Source: Paraniabella ginsengisoli (GTDB lineage Bacteria; Bacteroidota; Bacteroidia; Chitinophagales; Chitinophagaceae). Taken from it: a stretch of DNA of 64,000 bases. Below the pieces are notes generated by a model, which saw only the letters and a list, made by a program, of their open reading frames with translations, made no database searches and was not told the origin of the DNA. Shown here in pieces: positions 55,673 through 64,000 of the stretch (position 1 is the first letter of the stretch; each line of letters begins with the position of its first letter). The stretch lies in assembly GCF_022513635.1 (NCBI RefSeq), contig NZ_JAKWBL010000004.1:992001-1056000 (forward strand), given 5' to 3'. A program made the translations under genes and the position numbers.

Positions 55673-56853
55673 TTATCTACCTTCCAACACATTCAACACA
55701 ATTTTACAAGCCTTTTTTATCTCTGCTTCGCTGATGGTAAGCGGCGGACAAATGCGCAGGCAATGGGATGCAAACAAGAACCAATCTGTAATTGCTCCTT
55801 TTTCGATCACCGCATCAATCACTTTTTTGTTCGTCTCAAAACTATCGAACTCGACTGCCATTAGCAAACCGAAACTCCGCACAGTTTTTATCGCCTCATG
55901 TTGCAACAGGGAAATAAAAAGTTGCTCTTTTTGCTGAACCTGCTCATACATTTTTTCGTCAACCAGCGCTTTCATAGCTGCAAACCCGGCGGTACAGCAA
56001 ACCGGGTGGCCGCCAAAAGTAGTAATATGACCCAGCACCGGATTGTCTGCCAGTTGAAGCATCAAATTCTTATCTGCTATGAATGCACCCAGAGGCATAC
56101 CGCCGCCCAATGCTTTTCCTAATAACAAAATATCAGGAATTACATTAAAATGTTCAAAGCCCCAAAGCTTGCCCGTGCGTCCAAATCCTGTTTGAATTTC
56201 ATCAAGTATCAAAAGCGTTCCGGTTTCGGTACATTTCTTTCTCACGGCCCGTAGCCACTCCGCAGAGGGCGCGAGAATACCCGCCTCAGCTTGTACAGTT
56301 TCCAGAATAACACAGGCGGTATTGCCATCAATTTCATCAATCAGTTGCTGACTGTTGTATTGTAAGTGTAAAATGCCGGGAAGCAAAGGACGGAATGCAT
56401 TGCGCCAATACTCACTTCCAATTATACTAAGCGCACCTTGTGTAGAGCCATGATAAAATTTTTGCAGGCAATGATTTTGGTGCGACTGGTGGCCCGCTTT
56501 GCCAACTTCATAGCGCCTTCTACGGCTTCTGCGCCGGAGTTAGTAAAGTAAACCGCATTGAGTGAAGCTGGTAAGTGCTGCGCGAGATACTGAGCATATT
56601 GCACTTGCGGAGATTGTACAAACTCGCCGTACACCATTACATGCATGTAAGCATCCAGTTGTGTGTGAATGGCCCTCAATACTTCTGGATGGCGATGGCC
56701 GACATTAGCTACACTAATACCTCCTATCAGATCAATATATTCTTTTCCATCCGCATCCTGCAAAGTGCATGCTTCTGCTTTTACAATTTCAAGCGCCAAA
56801 GGTGCGGTTGAAGTTTGCGCTACATGGCGTAAAAAAAGTTCACGTTGGTTCAT
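55673..56853 (-). CDS. Class III pyridoxal-phosphate aminotransferase, acetylornithine type (one frameshift)
   Basis: Starts MNQRELFLRHVAQTSTAPLA at 56853. DGKEYIDLIGGISVANVGHR and YFTNSGAEAVEGAMKLAKRA are typical of the acetylornithine/ornithine aminotransferase group. The A4 tract at 56455-56458 lacks one base; repair joins CKNFYHGSTQGALSIIG. Then LLILDEIQTGFGRTGKLWGF and the PLP Lys in ILLLGKALGGGMPLGAF, and FGGHPVCCTAGFAAM. About 394 residues. The exact substrate cannot be set; no arginine biosynthesis genes are adjacent. Confidence 0.92.
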
Positions 56854-56858
56854 CGCCG

Positions 56859-56866
56859 CGAAGGTA
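56859..56866 (-). promoter_or_regulatory. Near-match -7 box 5 nt before ATG of the aminotransferase gene
   Basis: On the minus strand TACCTTCG-CGGCG-ATG: one mismatch (C for T) to TAnnTTTG at the leaderless spacing. pyrH has the same TAnnTTCG variant at 9002-9009. Confidence 0.4.
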
Positions 56867-56882
56867 AGAAATGACGGATGTT

Positions 56883-57374
56883 TTATTTTATTGAAAGAAT
56901 ATAAGTGACCATCATTTTGGCATCATCCATCGAAAGTTCGGAATGAGGCGTCATTACCGGGTAACCCCAGCTTCTGCTTCCTCCAGTAATTATTTTTTTG
57001 GCTAAATAGTCAATATAGGCCTTGTTTGCAGGATATCTTTTGGCAATGTCTTTAAAAGCCGGACCTACAGATCGTTCATCTTCTTTGTGACAAGTAAAGC
57101 AATCTGAATAGCTGATCAATACTTTTCCTTTTTGTGCTATTTTAACAGGAATGCTATCATCTTTACCAGGTATTTGTTTTATATAATCGATGGATTTTAG
57201 GGAGTTGATTTGTTCTTGATTTTCTGATTTGTTTGCGCAGCTAAAAAATAAAACGGTGATAAGTAAGAATAGAAAGAGTATAACTGAAATAACTTTTTTG
57301 GATATGGCAATTCTTCCTGTCAATAAATTGAGGATTTTCAGGGATGAATTCTTTTTAGATAGATTTTTTATCAT
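56883..57374 (-). CDS. c-type cytochrome, membrane- or lipid-anchored
   Basis: 163 residues. A basic N-terminal stretch is followed by the hydrophobic segment VISVILFLFLLITVLFFSC, whose Cys could be lipidated. Haem motif SDCFTCHKEDERSVGPAFKD (CxxCH), then the axial Met in WGYPVMTPHSELSMDDAKMM and the final helix VTYILSIK. This is the single-haem class I cytochrome pattern often fused or linked to PQQ-dehydrogenases. No partner oxidoreductase lies next to it. The long N-terminus before the TM suggests the real start may be further in, at MIKNLSKKNSS or later. Confidence 0.88.
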   Translation of the reverse strand: MIKNLSKKNSSLKILNLLTGRIAISKKVISVILFLFLLITVLFFSCANKSENQEQINSLKSIDYIKQIPGKDDSIPVKIAQKGKVLISYSDCFTCHKEDERSVGPAFKDIAKRYPANKAYIDYLAKKIITGGSRSWGYPVMTPHSELSMDDAKMMVTYILSIK

Positions 57375-57416
57375 TAACCCTGAACGTTGTTTCCGTAAAC
57401 AGGTAAATTTAAAGGT

Positions 57417-57806
57417 TCAATTTGGTATTTTCTCAATTAGAATTTCGTTACCTGCTATGTCATAATACGTGCACGTCATCGCATCCATAGAAACTGACCA
57501 TTTTTCTATTCCTGACTTTGCTGCATCGTTACAAAAAGTCAGATAATCCGTTTTACCCTGTTGATGTGCTTTCAAGTCGGCTTTGAATTGAGCCTGATCA
57601 GACGATTGAGCAATTATTAAAGCTTCATACTTTGCAGGTGAAATAGTTTTGTAATTATTTTCGCCGCAATAAATTGTGTGTCCGTCCATAACAAACGTCT
57701 CGTAGAAGATAACTCCCAATTTTCTAAGATCCTGAATATAAGCCGGGAAATCTGCGCCTGATTTAACTTTGCTGTGTGCTGCCTGGATTTGTGATATGGT
57801 AAACAT
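57417..57806 (-). CDS. DUF1398 (YbcV-like) family protein
   Basis: 129 residues: MFTISQIQAAHSKVKSGADF, PAYIQDLRKLGVIFYETFVM, DGHTIYCGENNYKTISPAKY, and HQQGKTDYLTFCNDAAKSGI. It ends EKWSVSMDAMTCTYYDIAGN. This matches the DUF1398 pattern, including the FYETFVxDGHTxYxG core. The function is unknown; it is intact and cytoplasmic. Spacing to the cytochrome gene (42 nt) allows co-transcription. The gap to icmF (57807-58030) holds only its promoter. Confidence 0.88.
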   Translation of the reverse strand: MFTISQIQAAHSKVKSGADFPAYIQDLRKLGVIFYETFVMDGHTIYCGENNYKTISPAKYEALIIAQSSDQAQFKADLKAHQQGKTDYLTFCNDAAKSGIEKWSVSMDAMTCTYYDIAGNEILIEKIPN

Positions 57807-58005
57807 TGAGGAGGTATTTTAATGTACGCTTGTCAAACTTTTTATTTTAAAAAAGGTGTTCAAAAAGTAGTAAACGCGCCTTAAATATACATAATAAACC
57901 TCCGCAATCGTACTTATCTTGACCGGCTTACGCACAAAGATTTTGAATATTTTCTTGTCAAGATTATTGCTTTTTCCTCTCTAAAAAAGGGTGCATAATA
58001 ATAGT

Positions 58006-58013
58006 TACATTTG
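58006..58013 (+). promoter_or_regulatory. -7 box of icmF
   Basis: A perfect TACATTTG, 17 nt before ATG 58031. Predicted leader about 14 nt. No cobalamin riboswitch is present in the 224-bp gap. Confidence 0.6.
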
Positions 58014-58030
58014 TCTATATCAGTGCCTAT

Positions 58031-61000
58031 ATGAATAACGCACAGAATACAACGATACGAATTGTTACCGCCGCTTCTTTATTTGACGGGCATGATGCCG
58101 CTATTAATATCATGCGCCGCATTTTGCAAAGCAAGGGCGTAGAAGTAGTTCATCTGGGACATAACCGAAGCGTACACGAAATTGTGGAATGTGCGATTGA
58201 AGAAGATGCGCACGCTATTGCTATTACCAGCTATCAGGGTGGCCACACAGAGTTTTTTAAATACATGTTTGATATGTTGAAAGATGCGGGTTGTGCGCAT
58301 ATTAAAATATTTGGCGGCGGTGGAGGTACTATTTTGCCTGCGGAAATTGAAGCTTTGCATACTTACGGAATTGAACGTATTTATTCGCCAGATGATGGGC
58401 GCAGCCTGGGTTTGGAAGGAATGATTGATGATTTGTTGGAAAGATGTAGCCCCCACCTAACCTCCCCCGGCGGGGCAGGGACAGGGCAAGACGCTGAGTA
58501 TTTTAAAGTTACTGAAAGTTGGGGTAGCCAGCCACCGTTAGGAGAGGTTAAGGATATTAGAAAAATCGCACGGGCTATAACTCTTGCAGAAAATAATAAA
58601 TACTCCTCCTCCACCGGGGAGGCCGGGTGGGGTCTGTCCTTGGCATCACCGGCACTGGCGGCGCAGGAAAATCTTCCGTTACCGATGAAGTGGTTAGACG
58701 ATTTTTAACTACTTATCATGATAAAACTATTGCTGTAATTTCTGTTGATCCTTCCCGAAAAAAGACGGGAGGTGCATTGTTGGGGGATCGTATCCGCATG
58801 AATGCGATTTCGCATCCGCGAGCATATATGCGCTCCATGGCTACGCGCAATGATAATCTGGCATTGAGCAAAACCGCTACCGAAGCCATTAATATTTGCA
58901 AGTCCGCAGGCTTTGATTTAATTATTTTAGAAAGCGCAGGCGTAGGCCAAAGCGATGCTTCGATTGTTGAATATTGCGATGTAAGTATGTATGTGATGAC
59001 GCCTGAATATGGTGCTGCATCTCAACTGGAGAAAATTAATATGCTGGATTATGCCGACATTGTTTGCATTAATAAATTTGACAAGCCCGGCGCTTTAGAC
59101 GCTTTATTAGACGTAAAGAAGCAATACAAACGCAATCATCAATTATGGACGGCAAGCGATAATGATATTCCTGTAATTGGTACTATTGCTGCGCAGTTTA
59201 ATGACGCAGGCGTGAACGAATTATTCGAGCGCATTATGGAAGTTATCGAATCGAAAACCGGAATTGAATTTGGAGAACCGGTAATACATCATCCGCATAT
59301 AAAAGACACTACTAACAAATCTCAAATTATTCCTTCCAAACAAGTCAGGTATTTATCTGAAATTGTTGAAAGTATCAAAGCTTATGATAAGCATGTTGAA
59401 ACGCAGGCTGGTATTGCATCACAGCTATATCAATTAGATGGATCGAAACAATTATTAATAGATAATCATAATGAAATCAATAAAAAGATAGAGGAGCTTT
59501 CAACTCAATTGGATAGCAACAATAAAAAGTTATTAGACAATTGGGAGAATTTAATAGAGGCTTACAATAATGATTATTTTGAGTACAGGGTTCGTGATAA
59601 AATAATTAAACAGCCACTTGTTTTCGAATCATTGAGTGGAATAAAAATTAAAAAAATCAGTCTGCCTTCTTATAAAGATTGGGGCGATATTTTAAAATGG
59701 CAGCTCCAGGAAAACCTGCCCGGAAAATTTCCGTATACATCCGGCGTCTTTGAATTAAAGCGCCAAGGGGAAGATCCTACAAGAATGTTTGCAGGTGAAG
59801 GCAGTCCGGAAAGAACCAACAAACGTTTTCATTATGTAAGTGTAGATCAGCCTGCAAAGCGCCTCAGCACTGCATTTGACAGCGTTACGTTGTATGGAGA
59901 AGATCCGGCGCATCGTGCAGATATTTACGGAAAAGTAGGTAACAGTGGTGTAAGCATTGCCACGGTTGATGATGCTAAAAAATTGTACAGCGGTTTCGAT
60001 CTTTGTGATGCAGCAACTTCTGTGTCTATGACGATCAACGGTCCAGCACCAATTATTTTGGCCTTCTTCTTAAATGCAGCAATTGATCAGCAATGTGAAA
60101 AGTGGGTAACGGACAATGGTCAATGGACAATGGTTGATGGGCTAATTAAAGAGAAATTTAAAAACAAAGCGACGCCCTTCTATTTTGGCAACTTACCAAA
60201 AGGCAATGATGGTTTAGGTTTAAAATTGCTGGGTTTAAGTGGCGATGAAGTATTGCCTAAAGATGTATATGAACAAATCAAATTGTCAACATTGGCGCAG
60301 GTTCGCGGCACGGTGCAGGCCGATATTTTAAAAGAAGATCAGGCACAAAACACTTGCATTTTTTCTACCGAGTTTGCTCTAAAATTAATGGGCGATGTGC
60401 AGGAATATTTTATCAGCAATAATGTGCGCAATTTTTACAGCGTTAGCATCAGCGGTTATCATATTGCCGAAGCGGGTGCCAATCCTATAACACAGCTGGC
60501 TTTTACCTTGGCTAACGGATTTACCTATGTTGAATATTATTTAAGTCGCGGTATGCGCATTGATGATTTTGCTCCCAATCTTTCTTTCTTTTTTAGCAAT
60601 GGAATGGATCCTGAATATAGTGTAATCGGCGTGTGGCGCGCCGCATCTGGGCTAAAGCCATGAAAGAAAAATATGGAGCAAATGAAAGATCGCAAAAACT
60701 AAAATACCATATTCAAACATCAGGAAGAAGTTTGCATGCGCAGGAAATTGATTTTAATGATATACGCACCACTTTGCAAGCCCTGTATGCTATTTATGAT
60801 AATTGCAATTCTTTACACACCAATGCTTATGATGAAGCAATAACGACACCAACCGAAGAAAGTGTGCGCCGCGCAATGGCCATTCAGTTGATTATTAATA
60901 GAGAATTAGGTAGTGCAAAATCGGAGAATTTTTTACAGGGAAGTTTTGCCGTTGAAGAATTAACTAGTTTGGTAGAAGCCGCTGTGCTGGCTGAATTTGA

Positions 61001-61403
61001 GCGAATGAACGATCGCGGCGGCGTGTTGGGTGCCATGGAAAGAATGTATCAGCGCAATAAAATTCAGGAAGAAAGTATGTATTATGAAATGCAGAAAAAC
61101 AACGGCACATTACCTTTAATTGGCGTCAATACATTTTTAAATAAGCAAGGAAGCCCAACGATTTTGCCGATGGAAGTGATACGCAGCACGAATGATGAAA
61201 AGGAGCAACAGATAAAAAATTTGAATGCGTTTCATGAACGTAATAAAGATTCGTCTGAAGAGGCTTTGCAAAAACTAAAAGCTGTTGCATTACAAAACGG
61301 AAATTTATTTACTGAATTGATGGATTGCGTAAAGTATTGTTCGTTGGGGCAAATAACGCATGCCTTATATGAGGTAGGTGGGCAGTATAGAAGGAGTATG
61401 TAG
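58031..61403 (+). CDS. icmF: Fused isobutyryl-CoA mutase / methylmalonyl-CoA mutase family (IcmF) (two frameshifts, repeat inserts)
   Basis: One polypeptide of about 1124 residues. N-terminal B12-binding domain: [20 protein letters not shown] with the cobalt-ligand His in DGHD, and [20 protein letters not shown]. Then a G-protein chaperone domain with P-loop [41 protein letters not shown], followed by a mutase barrel with [56 protein letters not shown] and [20 protein letters not shown]. This order is diagnostic of IcmF, which interconverts isobutyryl- and n-butyryl-CoA. Lesions are between 58607 and 58630 and near 60630. The linker (58449-58486, 58603-58634) and mutase (60111-60140) contain in-frame repeat-type DNA. 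Confidence 0.95.
58449..58634 (+). repeat. C-rich/G-rich palindromic repeat pair inside the icmF linker
   Basis: AGCCCCCACCTAACCTCCCC followed by CGGCGGGGCAGGGACAGGG (58448-58486), and CTCCTCCTCCACCGGGGAGG with CCGGGTGGGGTC (58603-58634). Both resemble the intergenic C-rich hairpin family (6686, 17908, 42717). They flank native linker sequence [12 protein letters not shown] and encode [11 protein letters not shown] and [10 protein letters not shown]. The second coincides with the frameshift. Confidence 0.6.
60111..60140 (+). repeat. CAATGGA/CAATGGT word repeat inside icmF
   Basis: GGACAATGGTCAATGGACAA then TGGTTGATGG. It encodes [10 protein letters not shown] in the mutase domain, in a surface loop that varies between relatives. 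Confidence 0.7.
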
Positions 61404-61511
61404 TGTGGAGGTTCAAAGTTTCAGGTTTCGTGTTACAAGTTACAAGTTTCAGGTTAAGCTTCAAAGGAGCTGAATATAAATAGCCAGATGCGAAGCTTCC
61501 GGGAAGGGGCG

Positions 61512-61600
61512 AAGAATAAATAGGTTGAGCCATACACAACAGTACAAGAGTGCGACGCAATTTTGTTGAGTTATGTTCAGCAGCTGGGTCAATAATAAAA
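61512..61600 (-). repeat. Dispersed 85-bp element, copy H
   Basis: AATAAATAGGTTGAGCCATA, CACAACAGTACAAGAGTGCG, ACGCAATTTTGTTGAGTTAT, GTTCAGCAGCTGGGTCAATA. Inverted relative to B, its A/T-rich end stops 3 nt before the -7 box of the MBL-fold gene (61603) and faces its ATG. Confidence 0.7.
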
Positions 61601-61602
61601 AT

Positions 61603-61610
61603 TACATTTG
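61603..61610 (+). promoter_or_regulatory. -7 box 5 nt before ATG of the MBL-fold gene
   Basis: TACATTTG-TGCCT-ATG, a perfect box that predicts a leaderless transcript. It selects ATG 61616 over an upstream in-frame ATG at 61573, which lies inside element H. Confidence 0.6.
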
Positions 61611-61615
61611 TGCCT

Positions 61616-62361
61616 ATGAAAATCATTCCCTATCCGAAGGCAGCTTCACGGTAGATGGCTCAAAACAATTTGTGCCTTTTAAACCAACCGAAGATGAATT
61701 GTCCGACCGGAACCGAGGTAGTCTTTTAGTAGAGATTCAGCCATTTGTTGTAATAACAAACGACGATATTATTTTATTAGACACAGGTCTTGGTTTGATG
61801 GATGAAAACGGTCAGTTTCAGTTATACAAAAATCTGCGCGAACATGGCATCAATGCTAGCGAGATTACAAAAGTTATTATGAGCCATCTGCATAAAGATC
61901 ATGCGGGCGGTTTGATCAATCCTTTCACGAAACATTTAAGCTTTGAGAACGCTACTTATTTTGTACAGAAGCAAGAACTGGATTATGCGCTCGAAGTCGG
62001 CTCTTCATCTTACAATGCCGATATGCTTGAATTACTGCAAACAGCCGACAACATAATCTTTTCTGAGGATGAAAAGGGAACGATTGCAGAGGGTATAACT
62101 TACCAGGTTACTGGCGCCCATTCTAAATATCACAGGGTTATCTGGATCAAAGAAGGAGAGGGCACGCTATTCTTTGGTGCGGATGACGCGCCACAGTTGT
62201 CACAAATGAAAACCAGGTTTGCTGCTAAGTATGATTATGATGGAAAGAAAGCCATGCAGTTGCGCGAGCAATGGCTGGAAGAAGGCAAAGCGTGGGATTT
62301 TCTATTTTACCACGATATAAAGACCCCTGTCAAAAAATTCGGAGCTGAAGCCGGAGCATAA
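61616..62361 (+). CDS. MBL-fold metallo-hydrolase (one frameshift)
   Basis: ATG 61616 gives MKIIP; one C missing in the CCC at 61630-61632 then shifts to LSEGSFTVDGSKQFVPFKP. Metal-binding motif: VIMSHLHKDHAGGLINPF (HxHxDH), preceded by IILLDTGLGLMDENGQF. Later YQVTGAHSKYHRVIWIKEGE with the third His, and LFFGADDAPQ with the bridging Asp. About 248 residues. No leader peptide, so cytoplasmic. The family includes lactonases and thioesterases; substrate unknown. Confidence 0.9.
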
Positions 62362-62475
62362 AAAAGGCCTGCCCTAAAAAGAGCTGGCCGTTGCTAACCT
62401 ATGAAAAACACCAAGTGCAAAAATAGGGAATAGATTCAGACAAAAAAAAAAATCACAAACAAAAAAGTTTAAACA

Positions 62476-62864
62476 TCAATTTTTCTTCTCTTCCTGCTTT
62501 CGATTTTTGAGTTCATCCCGAACCTTTCGGCGAAAGGTTTGCTCACTTGTAAAGAAGGAATTGGCCTTTTTCATACCGACCACTTTTGCCATTTGCTTTC
62601 TGGAGGCCATTTTTAAAGCCAGCACCTGTTTTTCGCGTTCAAGCGGATCGCTTGTGCTGGCCGTTATTTTTTTTCTTTCAGTAAGATACGTTTTTACCAA
62701 AGGCCGCATCTGTGCTGCTTGTGAAGGATTTAGCTTAAGCGTTTGCGCTACATATTGAAAGAAAATATCATTGATTTTTGAAGGTTTTTTTGCTGTGCAT
62801 GCATGCTGATCTGTAAACCCAGCGCTGCTAAAATTAAGAGTAATATGTATCTGCTAATTCTCAT
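62476..62864 (-). CDS. Small periplasmic Spy/CpxP-like protein (one frameshift)
   Basis: Starts MRISRYILLLILAALGLQIS-MHAQ at 62864, a signal peptide. One A missing (T7 at 62785-62791) shifts the frame; repair gives KKPSKINDIFFQYVAQTLKL and NPSQAAQMRPLVKTYLTERK. A charged helix ending RRKVRDELKNRKQEEKKN follows. About 130 residues. The LxLxxxQAxxMxPL repeat is reminiscent of the LTxxQ repeats of Spy/CpxP periplasmic chaperones and stress sensors, and the gene sits 7 nt after an anti-sigma-like gene. The assignment is by pattern and context only. Confidence 0.6.
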
Positions 62865-62871
62865 GGATAAC

Positions 62872-63425
62872 TTAAAATAGATCGCTGTCATTAGCAGCAT
62901 TTTCATTTAAAAAATTTTGAAGTTCCTGGTTACTAACGCCCTTAAAAAGTTGATTGGCATCAATGGACTTTTTACCAACAGTTGTGCCGGCCAAATTTTC
63001 TTCCCCTACTTCCGCAAACTCAGCAAGTTCGCTGCTATTTACCTTTTGTATGTCGCTCGCCGACATAGTCTTTTCTGCTAGTTGTGAGTGTGTATTGTTA
63101 TTTAATAAACGCAGCGCGCTAAAAGCAATAATGCCTGTTATAATAGCAGCTGCCGCTACTTTATACCAGCTTAATATTCTTCTTTTTGTAGCTTTTCCTT
63201 GTCCTATTTTATAAGAAATGGAGGTCTCCAGTTTATTGAAATAACCGGCAGGAGCCCTAAATGTTGCATCCTGCGTCACATCAGGCAAATCAAAAAAGTG
63301 TTCTTGCCCGATCTGATCTATTATGCGCTGCTCCAGCGTATTGAAATAATTTTCAGGAACGATATACGGATTCGAGATGTGATCGTCCTCATTTAATGTA
63401 TGCAATATTTTTTGTCGTCGCTCAT
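62872..63425 (-). CDS. Anti-sigma-factor-like membrane protein (one frameshift)
   Basis: Starts MSDDKKILHTLNEDDHISNP at 63425 after restoring one A (T6 at 63408-63413). Two copies of a short YFNxLExxIxxxIGQ motif (VPENYFNTLEQRIIDQIGQE and APAGYFNKLETSISYKIGQG) precede one membrane helix (VAAAAIITGIIAFSALRLL) and a periplasmic part rich in acidic residues. About 184 residues. Single-pass protein directly downstream of an ECF sigma factor gene, the standard layout for a Bacteroidota anti-sigma factor. It has no zinc motif. Confidence 0.75.
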
Positions 63426-63458
63426 GACCTTCCTCGGACTATTAAATTAATTAAAAGT

Positions 63459-64000
63459 TTAATTCGTTAATAAGGTAACTATGTATTTTTTGGCAGCATG
63501 GTGATAACTTGCCTTTAGCGCTCCTGTTGAAACACCTAAAACCTCACTCATTTCATTATAAGGCATTTCATCGAAATACCGAAGGCTGAATACCAGTTTT
63601 TGTTGTTCAGGAAGCGTTTGTATAGCTAGCTGCAGCTTCCATTCAATTTTTGATGAATCAAAATAGTCATCAGCTTTTATCTTTTCGGCCAGATAAGCAT
63701 CACTTTCACCGCTGGATTCAACACGCTTTATCTTTTTCTGTTTTTCAAGATGTGTAATGCTTTCATTGCTGGCAATGCGGTATAGCCATGTGTATAATTT
63801 GCTTTCCTCCCGAAACCGGTCAAGCCCCTTCCACATTTTAATAAAAACATTTTGTAGCACGTCATCAGCATCTTCATGTACTACCACCAGCCGGCGTATG
63901 TGCCAGTAAAGCTTTTCTTTGTATTTGTTGATGATTTGCGAAAACGCCTGCTGCTTCGTATCAGGTGCACGAAAAAGCAATAAGAGTTCTTCATCAGAAA
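63459..64000 (-). CDS. ECF-type sigma factor, 5' end beyond window
   Basis: In-frame to position 64000 (SDEELLLLFRAPDTKQQAFS upstream of the first Met), so the start lies outside. Region 2: IINKYKEKLYWHIRRLVVVH, EDADDVLQNVFIKMWKGLD, YTWLYRIASNESITHLEKQK. Region 4: LPEQQKLVFSLRYFDEMPYN, EMSEVLGVSTGALKASYHHA. The S-x-x-A-L-K-A-S-Y-x-x-A ending is typical of Bacteroidota ECF factors. It leads a set with an anti-sigma-like protein and a Spy-like protein. Confidence 0.93.
   Translation of the reverse strand, partial: SDEELLLLFRAPDTKQQAFSQIINKYKEKLYWHIRRLVVVHEDADDVLQNVFIKMWKGLDRFREESKLYTWLYRIASNESITHLEKQKKIKRVESSGESDAYLAEKIKADDYFDSSKIEWKLQLAIQTLPEQQKLVFSLRYFDEMPYNEMSEVLGVSTGALKASYHHAAKKYIVTLLTN

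Noticed and set aside
57807-58030. A cobalamin riboswitch before icmF
   Set aside because: The predicted leader is only about 14 nt and the gap has no B12-box-like sequence.

Overview
The window is chromosomal DNA of a Bacteroidota bacterium, most likely of the Chitinophagaceae or a close relative. The evidence is the AT-rich sequence, promoters of the Bacteroidota type (TAnnTTTG box, almost no Shine-Dalgarno sequences), a TonB receptor/HmuY/DUF6607 haem locus, a lipidated BamA-family protein (TamL type), DUF4286, a fused isobutyryl-CoA mutase (IcmF) and LytTR/LytS-type sensor pairs. There are no rRNA or tRNA genes, no CRISPR array, no phage and no transposase. It is mostly housekeeping DNA with a few accessory loci.

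About 30 of roughly 50 genes, including essential ones (rpsB, tsf, acpP, ileS, hisS, rpiA), are interrupted by single-base indels. Almost all lie in runs of 5-7 A or T and are usually repaired by one extra base. I read these as uncorrected homopolymer errors in the assembly and report each gene as one feature with the lesion position. Two lesions differ: an in-frame TGA in the circularly permuted ATP-grasp gene, and a C-to-T type nonsense codon in a truly decayed OmpA-family remnant.

Layout. 1-2000: a beta-propeller protein, a NUDIX-type regulator and a Uma2 endonuclease. 2100-5400: rplM-rpsI-rpsB-tsf, with an attenuator-like leader before rplM. 5400-8700 (minus): sugar-metabolism group (TIM-barrel isomerase, small protein, PfkB kinase, aldo/keto reductase). 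9000-18900: pyrH, pdxH, small proteins, HU, xth, LOG protein, TamL, a TrmH-type methylase, rpiA, an ECF sigma factor. 19200-24500: hisS, a low-molecular-weight phosphatase, rlmN, a PhoR/PhoB-like pair. 24600-34600: a large secreted protein with a possible caspase-like end, a LytTR regulator and its propeller kinase, an OmpA remnant, a lipoprotein with L-domain-like repeats. 34600-38400: transglutaminase, alpha-E protein and circularly permuted ATP-grasp, a widespread but uncharacterised module. 38500-47600: PaaK-like ligase, haem uptake operon, alpha-L-rhamnosidase. 47700-55500: ileS-dksA-like, YcxB-like, GNAT, acpP-fabF-rnc. 55600-64000: class III aminotransferase, cytochrome c, DUF1398, icmF, an MBL-fold hydrolase, and a Spy-like/anti-sigma/ECF sigma group leaving the window.

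The most unusual feature is the non-coding DNA. An approximately 85-bp dispersed element occurs eight times, and in six copies the same end faces the start codon of the neighbouring gene. Several small palindromic families and low-complexity word-repeat spacers fill other gaps. The same kinds of word repeat sit in frame inside ileS, hisS and icmF. Five genes have a perfect or near-perfect -7 box only 4-5 nt before ATG, which predicts leaderless mRNAs.
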